Shown here in pieces: positions 32,282-40,050 of a DNA stretch of 64,000 nucleotides (position 1 is its first letter; every line of letters starts with the position of its first letter). Position numbers and translations under genes: made by a program. The notes under the pieces are model-generated. The model did not search any database, was not told the origin of the DNA, and saw only the letters and a program-made list of their open reading frames with translations. The stretch is from a virus, in the IMG/VR virus record IMGVR_UViG_3300046463_000715, positions 1 to 64,000 of that record; one strand, written 5' to 3'.

Positions 32282-32472
32282 GATAGATTGTGGACCCTGC
32301 CTTCGACGCACGCGAAGAGAATGCCAGGGCGAAACACCCAGCGCTCGCTCTGCGCTCGCTCTGCGATTTCCTTGAGCTCTTTCATGTTACCGAAACTCGC
32401 GTTAATCACGAGGCTGATGACGATGGGCTGGCCCTTATGGTCCGCTTCCAGTAAGTAGATGTCGGCTCTCAT
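32278..32472 (-). CDS. Small protein of unknown function
   Basis: A 64-aa protein from ATG 32472 (MRADIYLLEADHKGQPIVIS), alternating beta strands and a helix (MKELKEIAERAQSE). Short overlaps with both neighbours support the start. Not recognised. Confidence 0.55.
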   Translation of the reverse strand: MRADIYLLEADHKGQPIVISLVINASFGNMKELKEIAERAQSERWVFRPGILFACVEGRVHNLS

Positions 32473-32756
32473 GGTGTCAGTCTTCGAAAATTCTTTTCCC
32501 AAAGTTCTTTGGCAATCACCGTCGCGACCTCGCCCACCACTTCCTCGCGCAGGAAGCAAAACTCCCGGTGCAGAAGCTCGTGGATGAGTGTGTCCATGTA
32601 GTGCAGAGAGCTCAACCTCGGGTCAATCTCGATGGCTCCTGTGTTGAACGAGTCGCAGTGGCCCCACACCGTGTCCTTCCCTTTGTAAGGGTCACGACTG
32701 AGATTGCGCTCGACGACCGGCGCGAACTTCTTCGATTTATTTGGTGATACTCTCAT
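32469..32756 (-). CDS. Small HExxH metallopeptidase-like protein
   Basis: A 95-aa protein with DTLIHELLHREFCFLREEVV near residue 56: the HELLH motif is the zinc site of minimal metallopeptidases (SprT/ImmA-like folds), with a glutamate about 11 residues later as a possible third ligand. Several phages carry such tiny predicted peptidases without known targets. Enzyme activity is inferred from the motif. Confidence 0.6.
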   Translation of the reverse strand: MRVSPNKSKKFAPVVERNLSRDPYKGKDTVWGHCDSFNTGAIEIDPRLSSLHYMDTLIHELLHREFCFLREEVVGEVATVIAKELWEKNFRRLTP

Positions 32757-33109
32757 AAGAACTGTGCTCCCCAGATTAATGCCTCGGCTGCGTTGGCAAA
32801 GGCTGGCCTGCGCTTCGCCTTGATTGCAGCGAATCTTTTGCTCAGCTCCTCGTCGCCCATTTCACTGAGTGTCTCGCTCAGATAGCCGAACGCTGTCCGC
32901 TCTTCGGGGTCTCGGGTGTTCTTGTCGGCCTCGGCGCGCAGAGCATCGCAATCGTTGCAGGTCTTGTAGCGAGCTGGCTCGTGGTCCCAGATGCCAGAGA
33001 CACGGTGATACTTCTCACCCTCCATGATTAAGCCGCCGCACTCACAGCACTTATGCCGCTTGCGCGCCTTGGGCTCCGCTTCGGTTATACACGATGGCAG
33101 CTCACACAT
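32753..33109 (-). CDS. Zinc-ribbon protein
   Basis: A 118-aa protein. CCECGGLI (about residue 21) and CNDCDAL (about 51) make a four-cysteine zinc ribbon preceded by a basic stretch. The C-terminal half is helical. Many phage early proteins have this layout. Function unknown. Confidence 0.65.
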   Translation of the reverse strand: MCELPSCITEAEPKARKRHKCCECGGLIMEGEKYHRVSGIWDHEPARYKTCNDCDALRAEADKNTRDPEERTAFGYLSETLSEMGDEELSKRFAAIKAKRRPAFANAAEALIWGAQFL

Positions 33110-33326
33110 AAATTCTTGGGGCGATTGGGTTCAGGATTGGTTCGCTATTGCCGAGCACCATCGCAACTCGGCAGACTTCCTTCGGCTCGGTGCGCCACCG
33201 GTAGCAGTGACAGATGACGCAGAGACCGGCGCTCACCTTCATGATGCTCTCGCAGTTGTCGCACACCTTGCAGGCCTCTGGGTTCGCAATAATCTTCTGG
33301 GCCTGGGCTAATCGTTCTTTGTTCAT
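33102..33326 (-). CDS. Small zinc-binding protein
   Basis: A 74-aa protein from ATG 33326 (MNKERLAQAQKIIANPEA) with CKVCDNC and CVICHCYRW, a compact cysteine cluster. The helix plus C-x2-C layout recurs in small phage proteins. Function unknown. Confidence 0.65.
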   Translation of the reverse strand: MNKERLAQAQKIIANPEACKVCDNCESIMKVSAGLCVICHCYRWRTEPKEVCRVAMVLGNSEPILNPIAPRIYV

Positions 33327-33526
33327 GATGGGTTCTGTAATTTCCTCTCGTGGCACTCATCCCAGGCGCGCTTTCGAAATTGGCAGTGCAGCTCGCTGTC
33401 GGTGAACATCGCGATGTGGGGAACGTCCCCGCTCTTGATGCCCACTTTGCCAAGCAGCCATTGCCAAGTCTTGGGCGGGCATTGCCCCTTCACTGCATAG
33501 CTTCGGCCTGTTATGCTTAAGTTCAT
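33323..33526 (-). CDS. Small protein of unknown function
   Basis: A 67-aa basic protein (MNLSITGRSYAVKGQCPPKT) with a helix near the C-terminus (LHCQFRKRAWDECHERKL). Four-base overlaps with both neighbours. Not recognised. Confidence 0.55.
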   Translation of the reverse strand: MNLSITGRSYAVKGQCPPKTWQWLLGKVGIKSGDVPHIAMFTDSELHCQFRKRAWDECHERKLQNPS

Positions 33527-33735
33527 GAGTTAAAGCGTTTCAGAATGTTGCCCAGCTCCATCGCGTCCTGCAGTGTCTGCCCAATCTGCTGTAGCGTCTT
33601 CAGCTCGTGCTCGATTAGGCTCAGGCTGGCCTTGCGCACGAGGTTGGTGCTGCTCTTGAGGTCCTGCTGCTTGCGATAGAGCTCGTCGCATTTCCAGTTA
33701 ATCCACTGCAGTTGTTCTTGTATTTTGTTCATCAT
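33523..33735 (-). CDS. Small helical protein
   Basis: A 70-aa all-helical protein (MNKIQEQLQWINWKCDELYR, then LIEHELKTLQQIGQTLQDAM), likely a coiled-coil dimer. Overlaps its neighbours by 4 bases. Function unknown. Confidence 0.55.
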   Translation of the reverse strand: MMNKIQEQLQWINWKCDELYRKQQDLKSSTNLVRKASLSLIEHELKTLQQIGQTLQDAMELGNILKRFNS

Positions 33736-33995
33736 TGTTCTTCGGGGTTTGTTATTGCTTTGAACGGCGGGAGCTTGCTCGGGACACCTATGGCAATCGC
33801 TTCCCAGCGGAGAATCTCTTCGTCGACCGGCGCTGACTTCATTTCGCTCAGCTCCCAGCTCGCCTTGTTGGCCCAGCGTTTGAGGTCGAGGTAGTAGACC
33901 GTGCCCAAGCTGCCTTCGGCTGGGAACACGATGATGTCTTTCTTGAAAGGCTCCTCGGTGCCTCTGAAGTAGCGGGGAAAAGTTTTCGGGGGCAT
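33732..33995 (-). CDS. Small protein of unknown function
   Basis: An 87-aa protein with a beta-rich N-terminus (DIIVFPAEGSLGTVYYLDL) and acidic middle. Its stop overlaps the next start. Not recognised. Confidence 0.55.
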   Translation of the reverse strand: MPPKTFPRYFRGTEEPFKKDIIVFPAEGSLGTVYYLDLKRWANKASWELSEMKSAPVDEEILRWEAIAIGVPSKLPPFKAITNPEEQ

Positions 33996-33996
33996 A

Positions 33997-34206
33997 TTAG
34001 CGGTCTCGGTTTAAGTTCCGGTATTTACAAAAAGCGTTTGAGAATTCAATGTGTGCAGCGCGGATGTCGTCGACTGCAGAAATGATAGAGGCCCAGGCGA
34101 GTCGTTCCTTCTTCTGGGCTCGTGCGCAGGCCTTGTAAGGATGATTGGGGCGTTCGAGGCGCAGGAGCTTCTCTTCGGCTGCCTCTTTGATTTCAGATGC
34201 GGTCAT
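33997..34206 (-). CDS. Small helical protein
   Basis: A 69-aa helical protein from ATG 34206 (MTASEIKEAAEEKLLRLERP), basic in the middle (ARAQKKERLAW). The start overlaps the upstream stop by 4 bases. Function unknown. Confidence 0.55.
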   Translation of the reverse strand: MTASEIKEAAEEKLLRLERPNHPYKACARAQKKERLAWASIISAVDDIRAAHIEFSNAFCKYRNLNRDR

Positions 34207-34385
34207 GGGACAATTTTGTGTGCTGCTAGTTGTGCTGTCGGCCAAGTGGTCTCCCAGTCGCTGTTGGTGCGCTTAAACTCCTGGAAGACCACGCTCTCGG
34301 ATTTGCTGAACTGAATCGAGCTGCCGTTGTTCCGCCATACCTTGCGGATTTCCACCAACTGAATTGCGGCCTCTCGAAGTGTCAT
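34203..34385 (-). CDS. Small protein of unknown function
   Basis: A 60-aa protein (MTLREAAIQLVEIRKVWRNN) with a Ser-rich middle and helical ends. Adjacent on both sides to cluster genes. Not recognised. Confidence 0.5.
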   Translation of the reverse strand: MTLREAAIQLVEIRKVWRNNGSSIQFSKSESVVFQEFKRTNSDWETTWPTAQLAAHKIVP

Positions 34386-34390
34386 CTTAT

Positions 34391-34567
34391 TTACGTGGTT
34401 GCGACTAGGGTTTGTTCGGCAGTGGAGCGCAGGCCCGCCCGTTGCGGCCTCGGTGCTGCGTTCCAGCGGCGTTTGTTTTCCAGGTAGAGTGAGCGGTGCG
34501 CACTCTGGCCTGTTCCAGTGCCGTGCCCCGAATACTTTCGCAGTAGCTTTGCAGTTTTTCCATTCAT
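34391..34567 (-). CDS. Small basic protein
   Basis: A 58-aa, Arg-rich protein (MNGKTAKLLRKYSGHGTG, RSLYLENKRRWNAAPRPQR), probably RNA- or DNA-binding by charge alone. It fills the gap between two cluster genes in the same direction. Confidence 0.5.
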   Translation of the reverse strand: MNGKTAKLLRKYSGHGTGTGQSAHRSLYLENKRRWNAAPRPQRAGLRSTAEQTLVATT

Positions 34568-34572
34568 GTGTT

Positions 34573-35187
34573 TTAAATACCGTAGACCGATTTGCTGATT
34601 GCGCCGAGTGTGTCGATTAAGCTAGTGGTCCGGCTCTCGGCCTGATTAATGTAGCGCAGGGCTGTCTCGTGCCGTGACTCGTCGGGGTGCTTGCTCGCGA
34701 CCGCGAAGAGCAGCTCGTTGTAGAGCTCCTGAACACTTCGGCCCTCGTTCACTGCCTCGGAGCCAATGATTTCACAAGCTCGCTCGTGTGTGATGGGCTT
34801 GTAAACGTGTGCCCACTCTTTGACGTGCTCGACCATCGAGCGGTCATCCGCACACGGGCACCATCTGTTCGCCCTGTCCGACCACAGGAACCCAAAGCAT
34901 CGCTCGCTGTTCGAGCGATACACAACGTCTCCGTTGAGCCAGAAGAGAGGGAATGACACCACCGGCACTTCTAACTTGCGTCGGCGAGGTCTCCAGTGCG
35001 TGAGTAAAGGCTTGCCAGCTTTGGTCTCTTCCTTGGCCCAGCCTTGCCTCTGTCGCCAGACCTCGTCGGTGCCGATGATTATTTCGAAGGGTTCGAGGAG
35101 CCTGTAGCCTACCCCGGGCTCCGCTTGTTCGATACGATACTGAGCTCGCCGAGGAGCTGAGTGTGTCACTGTGCTTACGTTCATCAT
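34573..35187 (-). CDS. Protein of unknown function
   Basis: A 204-aa protein. Residues 20-110 look like a beta domain (YRLLEPFEIIIGTDEVWRQR, VVSFPLFWLNGDVVYRSNSE) and residues 125-204 are helical (ELLFAVASKHPDESRHETAL). The N-terminal part recalls small phage proteins that process a state reported by DEVWR-type motifs, but no family is certain. Coupled to the upstream gene by ATGA. Confidence 0.6.
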   Translation of the reverse strand: MMNVSTVTHSAPRRAQYRIEQAEPGVGYRLLEPFEIIIGTDEVWRQRQGWAKEETKAGKPLLTHWRPRRRKLEVPVVSFPLFWLNGDVVYRSNSERCFGFLWSDRANRWCPCADDRSMVEHVKEWAHVYKPITHERACEIIGSEAVNEGRSVQELYNELLFAVASKHPDESRHETALRYINQAESRTTSLIDTLGAISKSVYGI

Positions 35188-35426
35188 AATTTTGCTAACA
35201 GTTCTGCTTTGGTTTTTGCTGCGCGCTCTGCCGGGACCCAGGTCAAATCGTCGTCCCGGCTGGTCTTGTTTCCTACCTGATACTCCACCTTCGGAGTCTC
35301 AGGAGTCGCCCCAGCATAGCGGGCAGTTTGTCTGACCCGGACTTCGATAATATTCAGCAGCTTGACTTGGTTGTCAAGTAGGAAGTAGCCAGCGCTTCCT
35401 GCATCCATTTCAGTTTCGATGTTCAT
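35184..35426 (-). CDS. Small protein of unknown function
   Basis: An 80-aa protein, acidic start then basic beta-rich middle (LLNIIEVRVRQTARYAG) and a helical Lys/Ala end. Follows the RNA ligase gene by 16 bases. Not recognised. Confidence 0.55.
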   Translation of the reverse strand: MNIETEMDAGSAGYFLLDNQVKLLNIIEVRVRQTARYAGATPETPKVEYQVGNKTSRDDDLTWVPAERAAKTKAELLAKL

Positions 35427-35442
35427 TGTGCTTCGGAGTTGA

Positions 35443-36432
35443 TTATAGTTTCCTGGTAGACGCTCGGGCCATTCGCCAGAAGTTTCTGATAGAACTCTGA
35501 TAGAACTGCGCGAACCCTACCACTGTGCCGTTGAGAATCTGTTTCGAAAACTCATCGAACAGCCGCTGCTTAATCCAGTCGGTCTCCTCGGCCAGGATGT
35601 CGGCCTGAATCTCTCTGCAGAGCGGGCCAATGTCCTTGTTCTCGTTCGTCAGCTTACCGGCTTCGCGCAGGTGCTGAATAGCCTTGAGCCAGCGTGCCTC
35701 GGTGCGCAAACAGTTCGTGAGCTTCTCGACAATCTCTTTCGCTCCGTCCTTGCCTGGGTTGCCAGGGATAGTTGCGCGCTTCTCTTTGAAAGCAGGCGCG
35801 ACGATTTTAGCAGTCATCGGGGCCTTCGCTAACCTGTGGTCGAGCGGTGTCGAGCTCTCGGATTCGGGGTGAACCTTCGAGTAGTTCTTCACCACCACAC
35901 CCTCGACCTTTACACCACCGAGCTGAGACTCGCGGGAGTGATACTCGCCGAAGCTGTCGAAGTTCGTAGTCACCGGAAGGTAGCCCTGGTAAAAGACCTG
36001 GACCGCTTCGATGCCGAGCTCTGCTGCCCACATTTCACGCGCACCGCGACCGGCGTAGGAGCCATCCGGCAGTCGGACATCGAACAGCACGAGGTTGTTC
36101 TTCGGCACGCGAGAGTAGGCCAGGATGTTGTGCTTCGGCTTCGCGAGATACTCGCATTGAAAGATAAGGCCTTCGAGGCTGACGGTGTGACTGCTTCTGT
36201 AGAGCACCATCTGCACCGCGCCCACGGCGTTGCTGAAGGCCAGCTTAAACATGCCCGGGTCGTTGGGGTCAATCGGCTGGCCCTTGCTGCGGCACTCAAT
36301 CTTGCCGTTGACGACACCGAAGCTGAATTGCGAGCCGTCGATTTTCTCCTCGACCTGGACGAGGTCTTCGAAGATGCAGCTGTTGTGGCGCTGACCTAGC
36401 GCGTAGATTTTCGGAATGCTTGGGAGGTTCAT
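35443..36432 (-). CDS. RNA ligase (Rnl2-like)
   Basis: A 329-aa nucleotidyltransferase. Motif I is EEKIDGS with the nucleophile Lys30. LVLFDVR (114-120) is motif IIIa-like, EGVVVKNY (177-184) is motif IV and AKIVAPAFKE (208-217) is motif V with its second lysine. The C-terminal 100 residues are helical. Such enzymes join RNA ends through an enzyme-AMP intermediate. In phages they repair host- or toxin-cut tRNAs. Another RNA-repair-type enzyme is encoded at 37118-37924. Confidence 0.8.
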   Translation of the reverse strand: MNLPSIPKIYALGQRHNSCIFEDLVQVEEKIDGSQFSFGVVNGKIECRSKGQPIDPNDPGMFKLAFSNAVGAVQMVLYRSSHTVSLEGLIFQCEYLAKPKHNILAYSRVPKNNLVLFDVRLPDGSYAGRGAREMWAAELGIEAVQVFYQGYLPVTTNFDSFGEYHSRESQLGGVKVEGVVVKNYSKVHPESESSTPLDHRLAKAPMTAKIVAPAFKEKRATIPGNPGKDGAKEIVEKLTNCLRTEARWLKAIQHLREAGKLTNENKDIGPLCREIQADILAEETDWIKQRLFDEFSKQILNGTVVGFAQFYQSSIRNFWRMARASTRKL

Positions 36433-36435
36433 GAT

Positions 36436-36633
36436 TTATTCTGGTTTGATGTTCTCGCTCTTGAGCCTTCGGCTCATCACAACTTTATACGCTGCGGCCT
36501 CGGTGGTCCCGTGACCGCTGATTTCTTGCGCCTCGCAGTTTCGGTGCGGGCAGTAGACCGTGATACCGTCGTTCGGGTCCAGTGACGAGCCTCTCTGACT
36601 CGCCATCGGTTGTTTGCAGACTGGGCAGTTCAT
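36436..36633 (-). CDS. Small zinc-ribbon protein
   Basis: A 65-aa protein with CPVCKQPM and CPHRNCEA, a classical four-Cys zinc ribbon. It ends 3 bases before the RNA ligase gene. Probably binds nucleic acid; partner unknown. Confidence 0.65.
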   Translation of the reverse strand: MNCPVCKQPMASQRGSSLDPNDGITVYCPHRNCEAQEISGHGTTEAAAYKVVMSRRLKSENIKPE

Positions 36634-36932
36634 TTATTGACAAGCCCGTGGTCAACGTCGAGAGCGAACTGCACGATACTGAACGAGTCAGCGTATTCCT
36701 TGGACGCTTTCGCGCTGGGCATAGCAGCCTCGGCCAGCTCCCGCGAAGAGTAGATGCCGAAGATTGAGAAGCCTTCGTAGTCGTAGCCAATCTCAATTAC
36801 GAAAACCTGGGGACCAGAGCGCTCCAGGCGCACGGCTTCGGCCTCGGCTGCAACAGCTGCATCGCGCAGGGCCTTAGCCTCGGCGAGTTTCTCGTCTTTG
36901 AGTTGGCGGAGGGTTTTTTCAGAGTTGTCCAT
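36630..36932 (-). CDS. Protein of unknown function with coiled-coil N-terminus
   Basis: A 100-aa protein from ATG 36932: a charged helix (LRQLKDEKLAEAKALRDAAV) then a beta-alpha domain (VFVIEIGYDYEGFSIFGIYS). Overlaps the zinc-ribbon gene by 4 bases. Not recognised. Confidence 0.55.
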   Translation of the reverse strand: MDNSEKTLRQLKDEKLAEAKALRDAAVAAEAEAVRLERSGPQVFVIEIGYDYEGFSIFGIYSSRELAEAAMPSAKASKEYADSFSIVQFALDVDHGLVNK

Positions 36933-36937
36933 AGTTT

Positions 36938-37063
36938 TTATAGTTTTGAGACCAGCACCGACAGCTCGTGACCGATGTAGGCCAGCTCCACGGCGATAAC
37001 CAGGAGCAGGGTGAGTGCGGTGCAATCGTTGAGCTCTCTAAGCATTTCACGAATTTTGTTCAC
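36938..37063 (-). CDS. Small single-span membrane protein
   Basis: A 41-aa peptide with GTG start and one hydrophobic span (ALTLLLVIAVELAYIG). It fills the gap between genes in the same direction. Function unknown. Confidence 0.5.
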   Translation of the reverse strand: MNKIREMLRELNDCTALTLLLVIAVELAYIGHELSVLVSKL

Positions 37064-37117
37064 GCCCTACAATCGCACCGCACAAGCCACGTCGCAAGTT
37101 TTATTTCGTCCGCAGTT

Positions 37118-37924
37118 TTACTGAGGGCTACCCAGGGGTTCCCTGGTGCTCTCCGCCGGGAGGTGCGCAACGTGGCCCGGGTCAATCGCAGGGTCGACCT
37201 CGCGCAGCAGTCCGCAGATGATTCGAGAGAATACCCGAGGGGCACTGTCTGCAGCGAGCTGTGCAGAAGACTCGCCGTCGATGTTCGGCATGAGCTTCGC
37301 GAAGTCCACACCCTCGACAAGTCTGGTGATGACATCGGCCAGAGAGTCGAGAGGGATGCGGTAACCCTTCTGGTAATACTTCAGCACGCGCAGCATCGAA
37401 CCACCAGCGTCTTCGTTGCGAACTGGGTTGCGGTAGATGAGCCGCTTCCCAGCAACGTCGCAGTAGAAACGCTCGTCGCACACTGAGTGCCAGTCGGTGC
37501 CGGTCCAGCTGAACGCAGCGCAGCAGCAGGTGAAGTCGAAGCTGTCGGCCACGCTCCGGTCCGAGCCGAAGCTCCAGCGGTGGATGATTTGAATGGTTGG
37601 CTTGAAGGCCAGCAACGTGTAGGCGTTGTCGGTCGTCCAGATTCGGTTCAGCTTTTTGCCGTCTTCAGCGGTGAACTCGTCGCTGCTACTGTCGGGCAAG
37701 TCGAAGAGCTCGGCGTTGAGCGTCATCGCCAGGAGCAAAGCCGTCTGCTTGTCCGGGCAGAAGACGTCGATGTCGTTGATTGGGTCCCCGGCGACGATGG
37801 AGCGGAGGAAGCCCCCGCCGACAAAGATTTTGTTAGCCCACTCCGGGCGCTTCATTATTGTCAGAAGCTGCTTCGGGGTTCGGAGGAGTGCAAACTGCAG
37901 GTCGTGATACGTTAGACTGTTCAT
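37118..37924 (-). CDS. Nucleotidyltransferase (tRNA/poly(A) polymerase head-like)
   Basis: A 268-aa protein. IFVGGGFLRSIVAGDPINDIDVF (residues 33-55) is the class II nucleotidyltransferase signature (GG...R...DxD) of CCA-adding enzymes and poly(A) polymerases; Asp51 and Asp53 should bind Mg2+. A second domain (LRVLKYYQKGYRIPLDSLAD) resembles the neck helices. Together with the RNA ligase it suggests RNA-end processing, for example restoring CCA to tRNA, since the phage tRNA-Met encodes none. The start is shared with an overlapping gene by 92 bases. Confidence 0.7.
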   Translation of the reverse strand: MNSLTYHDLQFALLRTPKQLLTIMKRPEWANKIFVGGGFLRSIVAGDPINDIDVFCPDKQTALLLAMTLNAELFDLPDSSSDEFTAEDGKKLNRIWTTDNAYTLLAFKPTIQIIHRWSFGSDRSVADSFDFTCCCAAFSWTGTDWHSVCDERFYCDVAGKRLIYRNPVRNEDAGGSMLRVLKYYQKGYRIPLDSLADVITRLVEGVDFAKLMPNIDGESSAQLAADSAPRVFSRIICGLLREVDPAIDPGHVAHLPAESTREPLGSPQ

Positions 37925-38090
37925 GCTTTTTTGTTTCTTGGTTAAGTGCTTTCTCTAAATCTTCGATGATTACTTCGAGCATCGCGCCAAGGTGCCGGAA
38001 GCTGTGCAGCTGCCTCATGGTGATGACGCGCTCCGCTCGGTGAACCCGACCGTCTCTAACTTCCTGGTAGGTTAGGCGTAATGTTCTCAT
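37833..38090 (-). CDS. Small helical protein overlapping the nucleotidyltransferase gene
   Basis: An 85-aa protein from ATG 38090 (MRTLRLTYQEVRDGRVHRAE), helical in the middle, with a Pro/Asn-rich tail. The last 92 bases overlap the nucleotidyltransferase start in another frame. The start is coupled by ATGA to the preceding gene, which supports it being real. Confidence 0.5.
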   Translation of the reverse strand: MRTLRLTYQEVRDGRVHRAERVITMRQLHSFRHLGAMLEVIIEDLEKALNQETKKHEQSNVSRPAVCTPPNPEAASDNNEAPGVG

Positions 38091-38488
38091 ACCAGTCCCT
38101 CCTCTTTGAGGTAGCTCTCGAAGTCTGCCGTGGCGACTCCGCACCAGCTTGCCTCGCGATACATGGTCTTGTAAAAGTCCTGAATCATTTCCCACTCGTC
38201 GGTGTCCGGCTGCGGGTCCCGAGGGACACAGATGAGACGGTGAAAGGTCCAGTGCTCTCCGCTCACGATGCTGTTGCTCAGTGTCGCGAAGCGAATGTCG
38301 AGCTCGCCATTGTCTTGGCTGAGGTCGCGCACCCAAAGCGCGCTGCGCTTGCCCTGCATGAGCACAGCATCGCGCATCGTCTTCTGGACATCGTCGGGCA
38401 CGAACTTGGTCGTCTCATCGTTGTTGGCCTCGATGATGTGGGTCGCATTGCCCTGCTCGCTGCGGGAGCTTAGGCTTCGGAGAGACAT
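38087..38488 (-). CDS. Protein of unknown function
   Basis: A 133-aa mixed alpha/beta protein (MRDAVLMQGKRSALWVRDLS, HRLICVPRDPQPDTDEWEMI). It overlaps the upstream gene by 19 bases and the downstream one by 4. No motif recognised. Confidence 0.6.
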   Translation of the reverse strand: MSLRSLSSRSEQGNATHIIEANNDETTKFVPDDVQKTMRDAVLMQGKRSALWVRDLSQDNGELDIRFATLSNSIVSGEHWTFHRLICVPRDPQPDTDEWEMIQDFYKTMYREASWCGVATADFESYLKEEGLV

Positions 38489-38778
38489 GAGGGGCCTGTG
38501 ACGTAAACCGAGTTGCGGGTGCGGAAGCCCTCGGGCGAAACCTCCAGGACCTTCGATGTCTGGAAGATGCCGTCAGCCTTTTGTCCGTTGCGCCGGTCGC
38601 GGAACACCAGGACGCTCTCGCCCACCTTGATAGGTCCGGCCAGCTCGCCCTCGATTTCGTATTCAACCGGCAGAGATAAGCCGTCCCCGTGGTCGCCGAT
38701 GCCAGCGACGTGGTCAGCAGCCTCTCGCGCCAGGGCTCCGCCCGGACTCGCAGAGATTTTCTTGATTTTTATTCGCAT
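38470..38778 (-). CDS. Small beta-rich protein
   Basis: A 102-aa protein from ATG 38778 (MRIKIKKISASPGG), predicted as a beta barrel (SLPVEYEIEGELAGPIKVGE, SVLVFRDRRNGQ). The fold resembles small OB- or SH3-like phage proteins. Function unknown. Confidence 0.6.
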   Translation of the reverse strand: MRIKIKKISASPGGALAREAADHVAGIGDHGDGLSLPVEYEIEGELAGPIKVGESVLVFRDRRNGQKADGIFQTSKVLEVSPEGFRTRNSVYVTGPSCLSEA

Positions 38779-39026
38779 GATTCGATTAGCTTTCCTGTTC
38801 CTTGGCACACATAGCAAGGCACGGTCAGACTGCCCTGCGGCAGCTCTCCGTAGCCTTCGCACTCGGTGCATTGAAAAGTTTTGGGCTCCGCTGGTTTCGC
38901 AGGCGCGGACTTGGACCGCTTTTTACCGAAGATTCTGTCGTAGCCCGCTCGATATACTTTCGTCGAGACGTTGGACTCCGGTCGAGAACCTTTACCTGCT
39001 CTTGTTGTGATGTCGGTGTATGCCAT
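38769..39026 (-). CDS. DnaJ-type zinc-finger protein
   Basis: An 85-aa protein whose C-terminal half holds two CxxCxGxG-type repeats: CTECEGYG and CYVCQGTG, the building block of the DnaJ central zinc domain. The N-terminus is basic. Single zinc modules like this occur in small phage and plasmid proteins; a chaperone-like or binding role is possible. Confidence 0.65.
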   Translation of the reverse strand: MAYTDITTRAGKGSRPESNVSTKVYRAGYDRIFGKKRSKSAPAKPAEPKTFQCTECEGYGELPQGSLTVPCYVCQGTGKLIESCE

Positions 39027-39039
39027 TAGTTTTAGTATT

Positions 39040-39279
39040 TCATTTTAGTATGGTGTCCCATTGAACTACCTTGCCTACGTTCCAGTGTCCGCGAAGCATT
39101 GTCTTCAGCTGTTCCGGGGTGTTGACCCAACGTCCGAGGTCCTTGCCCGAAAGGGGCGCGTTCCACAGGACGAGAAAGCCGTCCTTGTAGCGGAATATTT
39201 TGAGGAGCTCATTTTCTTGGGTGCCGTCGACCGGAAGGTCTGCAGCTTGGTCAATCCACCACGGGTCTGGTTGTTGCAC
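39040..39279 (-). CDS. Small protein of unknown function
   Basis: A 79-aa protein starting at GTG 39279 (MQQPDPWWIDQAADL), Trp-rich (FLVLWNAPLSGKDLGRWVN). A perfect phage promoter at 39285-39313 puts the transcription start on or next to this GTG, so it is predicted to be translated from a leaderless message. Confidence 0.65.
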   Translation of the reverse strand: MQQPDPWWIDQAADLPVDGTQENELLKIFRYKDGFLVLWNAPLSGKDLGRWVNTPEQLKTMLRGHWNVGKVVQWDTILK

Positions 39280-39284
39280 AATTA

Positions 39285-39313
39285 AATATACGGAGACTTT
39301 TGTTTACTGTCAA
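39285..39313 (-). promoter_or_regulatory. Promoter for 39279 unit (leaderless)
   Basis: TTGACA (39313-39308), 17-base spacer, TATATT (39290-39285), then TAATT and the GTG start codon. A full consensus match with only 5 bases between -10 and start codon. Confidence 0.75.
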
Positions 39314-39507
39314 CTGCGAGCGAAATCTGCTGCTGTCGTTTCGTGCTGCTCTTTACCTCTCGGCGTCCAGTAAAAGTGGAAGCCGTCGAATTCCATGTAG
39401 CCCTGCCGCCGGTTCCAACCCATGAGCCCGAGGTAGTCGTAAAACTCCTCCAGGCTCATGCTGTCGGCAGCGTGGATGCTCCTGGCGCAACCGGCTCGTC
39501 GTTTCAT
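39310..39507 (-). CDS. Small protein of unknown function
   Basis: A 65-aa protein. SMSLEEFYDYLGLMGWNRRQG followed by EFDGFHFYWTPRGKEQHE suggests a small alpha/beta fold. Coupled to the upstream gene by a 4-base overlap. Confidence 0.55.
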   Translation of the reverse strand: MKRRAGCARSIHAADSMSLEEFYDYLGLMGWNRRQGYMEFDGFHFYWTPRGKEQHETTAADFARS

Positions 39508-39746
39508 GCGAAGAGCGCTTCGGCGTAACGGTTGCGGATGTTCTGGTCAGTGGTCGACCACCACTTGGTGATGAACCGCTTCGCTTTCCCGCCCACCAGG
39601 AAAACGGTGTTACGGAACTTAGCGGAGTGAACCACGACGCCGTGCATCGGGTCACCCTGCCAGGAGCATTCCCGGTTGTGGTTGTCTTCGACCTTCACGC
39701 GACAGGCGCGTTCGTTCATTGCGATGATACCTTGGAGTGAGTGCAT
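39504..39746 (-). CDS. Small protein of unknown function
   Basis: An 80-aa protein with an AAAGGA ribosome site 8 bases upstream of the ATG. Beta-rich centre (HGVVVHSAKFRNTVFLVGGK) and a basic helix at the end. Not recognised. Confidence 0.6.
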   Translation of the reverse strand: MHSLQGIIAMNERACRVKVEDNHNRECSWQGDPMHGVVVHSAKFRNTVFLVGGKAKRFITKWWSTTDQNIRNRYAEALFA

Positions 39747-39783
39747 TTTATGTGTTCCTTTCGATAACTGTGTTTTATGTGCT

Positions 39784-40050
39784 CTAGCCCACGTAGGCCA
39801 CTAGCTCGTAGCGTCCGCTGTCGAGACGGGTGATGACGACGTGGAAATATTTCTTGGTCGGGCGGTTCTTGAAAAGGGCAATCGCGAAGTGGGCTCGGCG
39901 CTGCTCCCCGTAGTTCATGGAACGCTCAAGGCCTTCGAGAGCCGAGGCGTTCTCGTCCGAGAGAATCGGGAGGACAGCCTTCGAGATTACCGCTTCAGCA
40001 AATGCGCCCTGGACCGCTGCACCGAGAGTTTCAAAATACGGACTGTTCAT
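39784..40050 (-). CDS. Small protein of unknown function
   Basis: An 88-aa alpha/beta protein (LGAAVQGAFAEAVISKAVLP, then KKYFHVVITRLDSGRYELVA). Starts inside the end of the papain-like gene. No motif. Confidence 0.55.
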   Translation of the reverse strand: MNSPYFETLGAAVQGAFAEAVISKAVLPILSDENASALEGLERSMNYGEQRRAHFAIALFKNRPTKKYFHVVITRLDSGRYELVAYVG

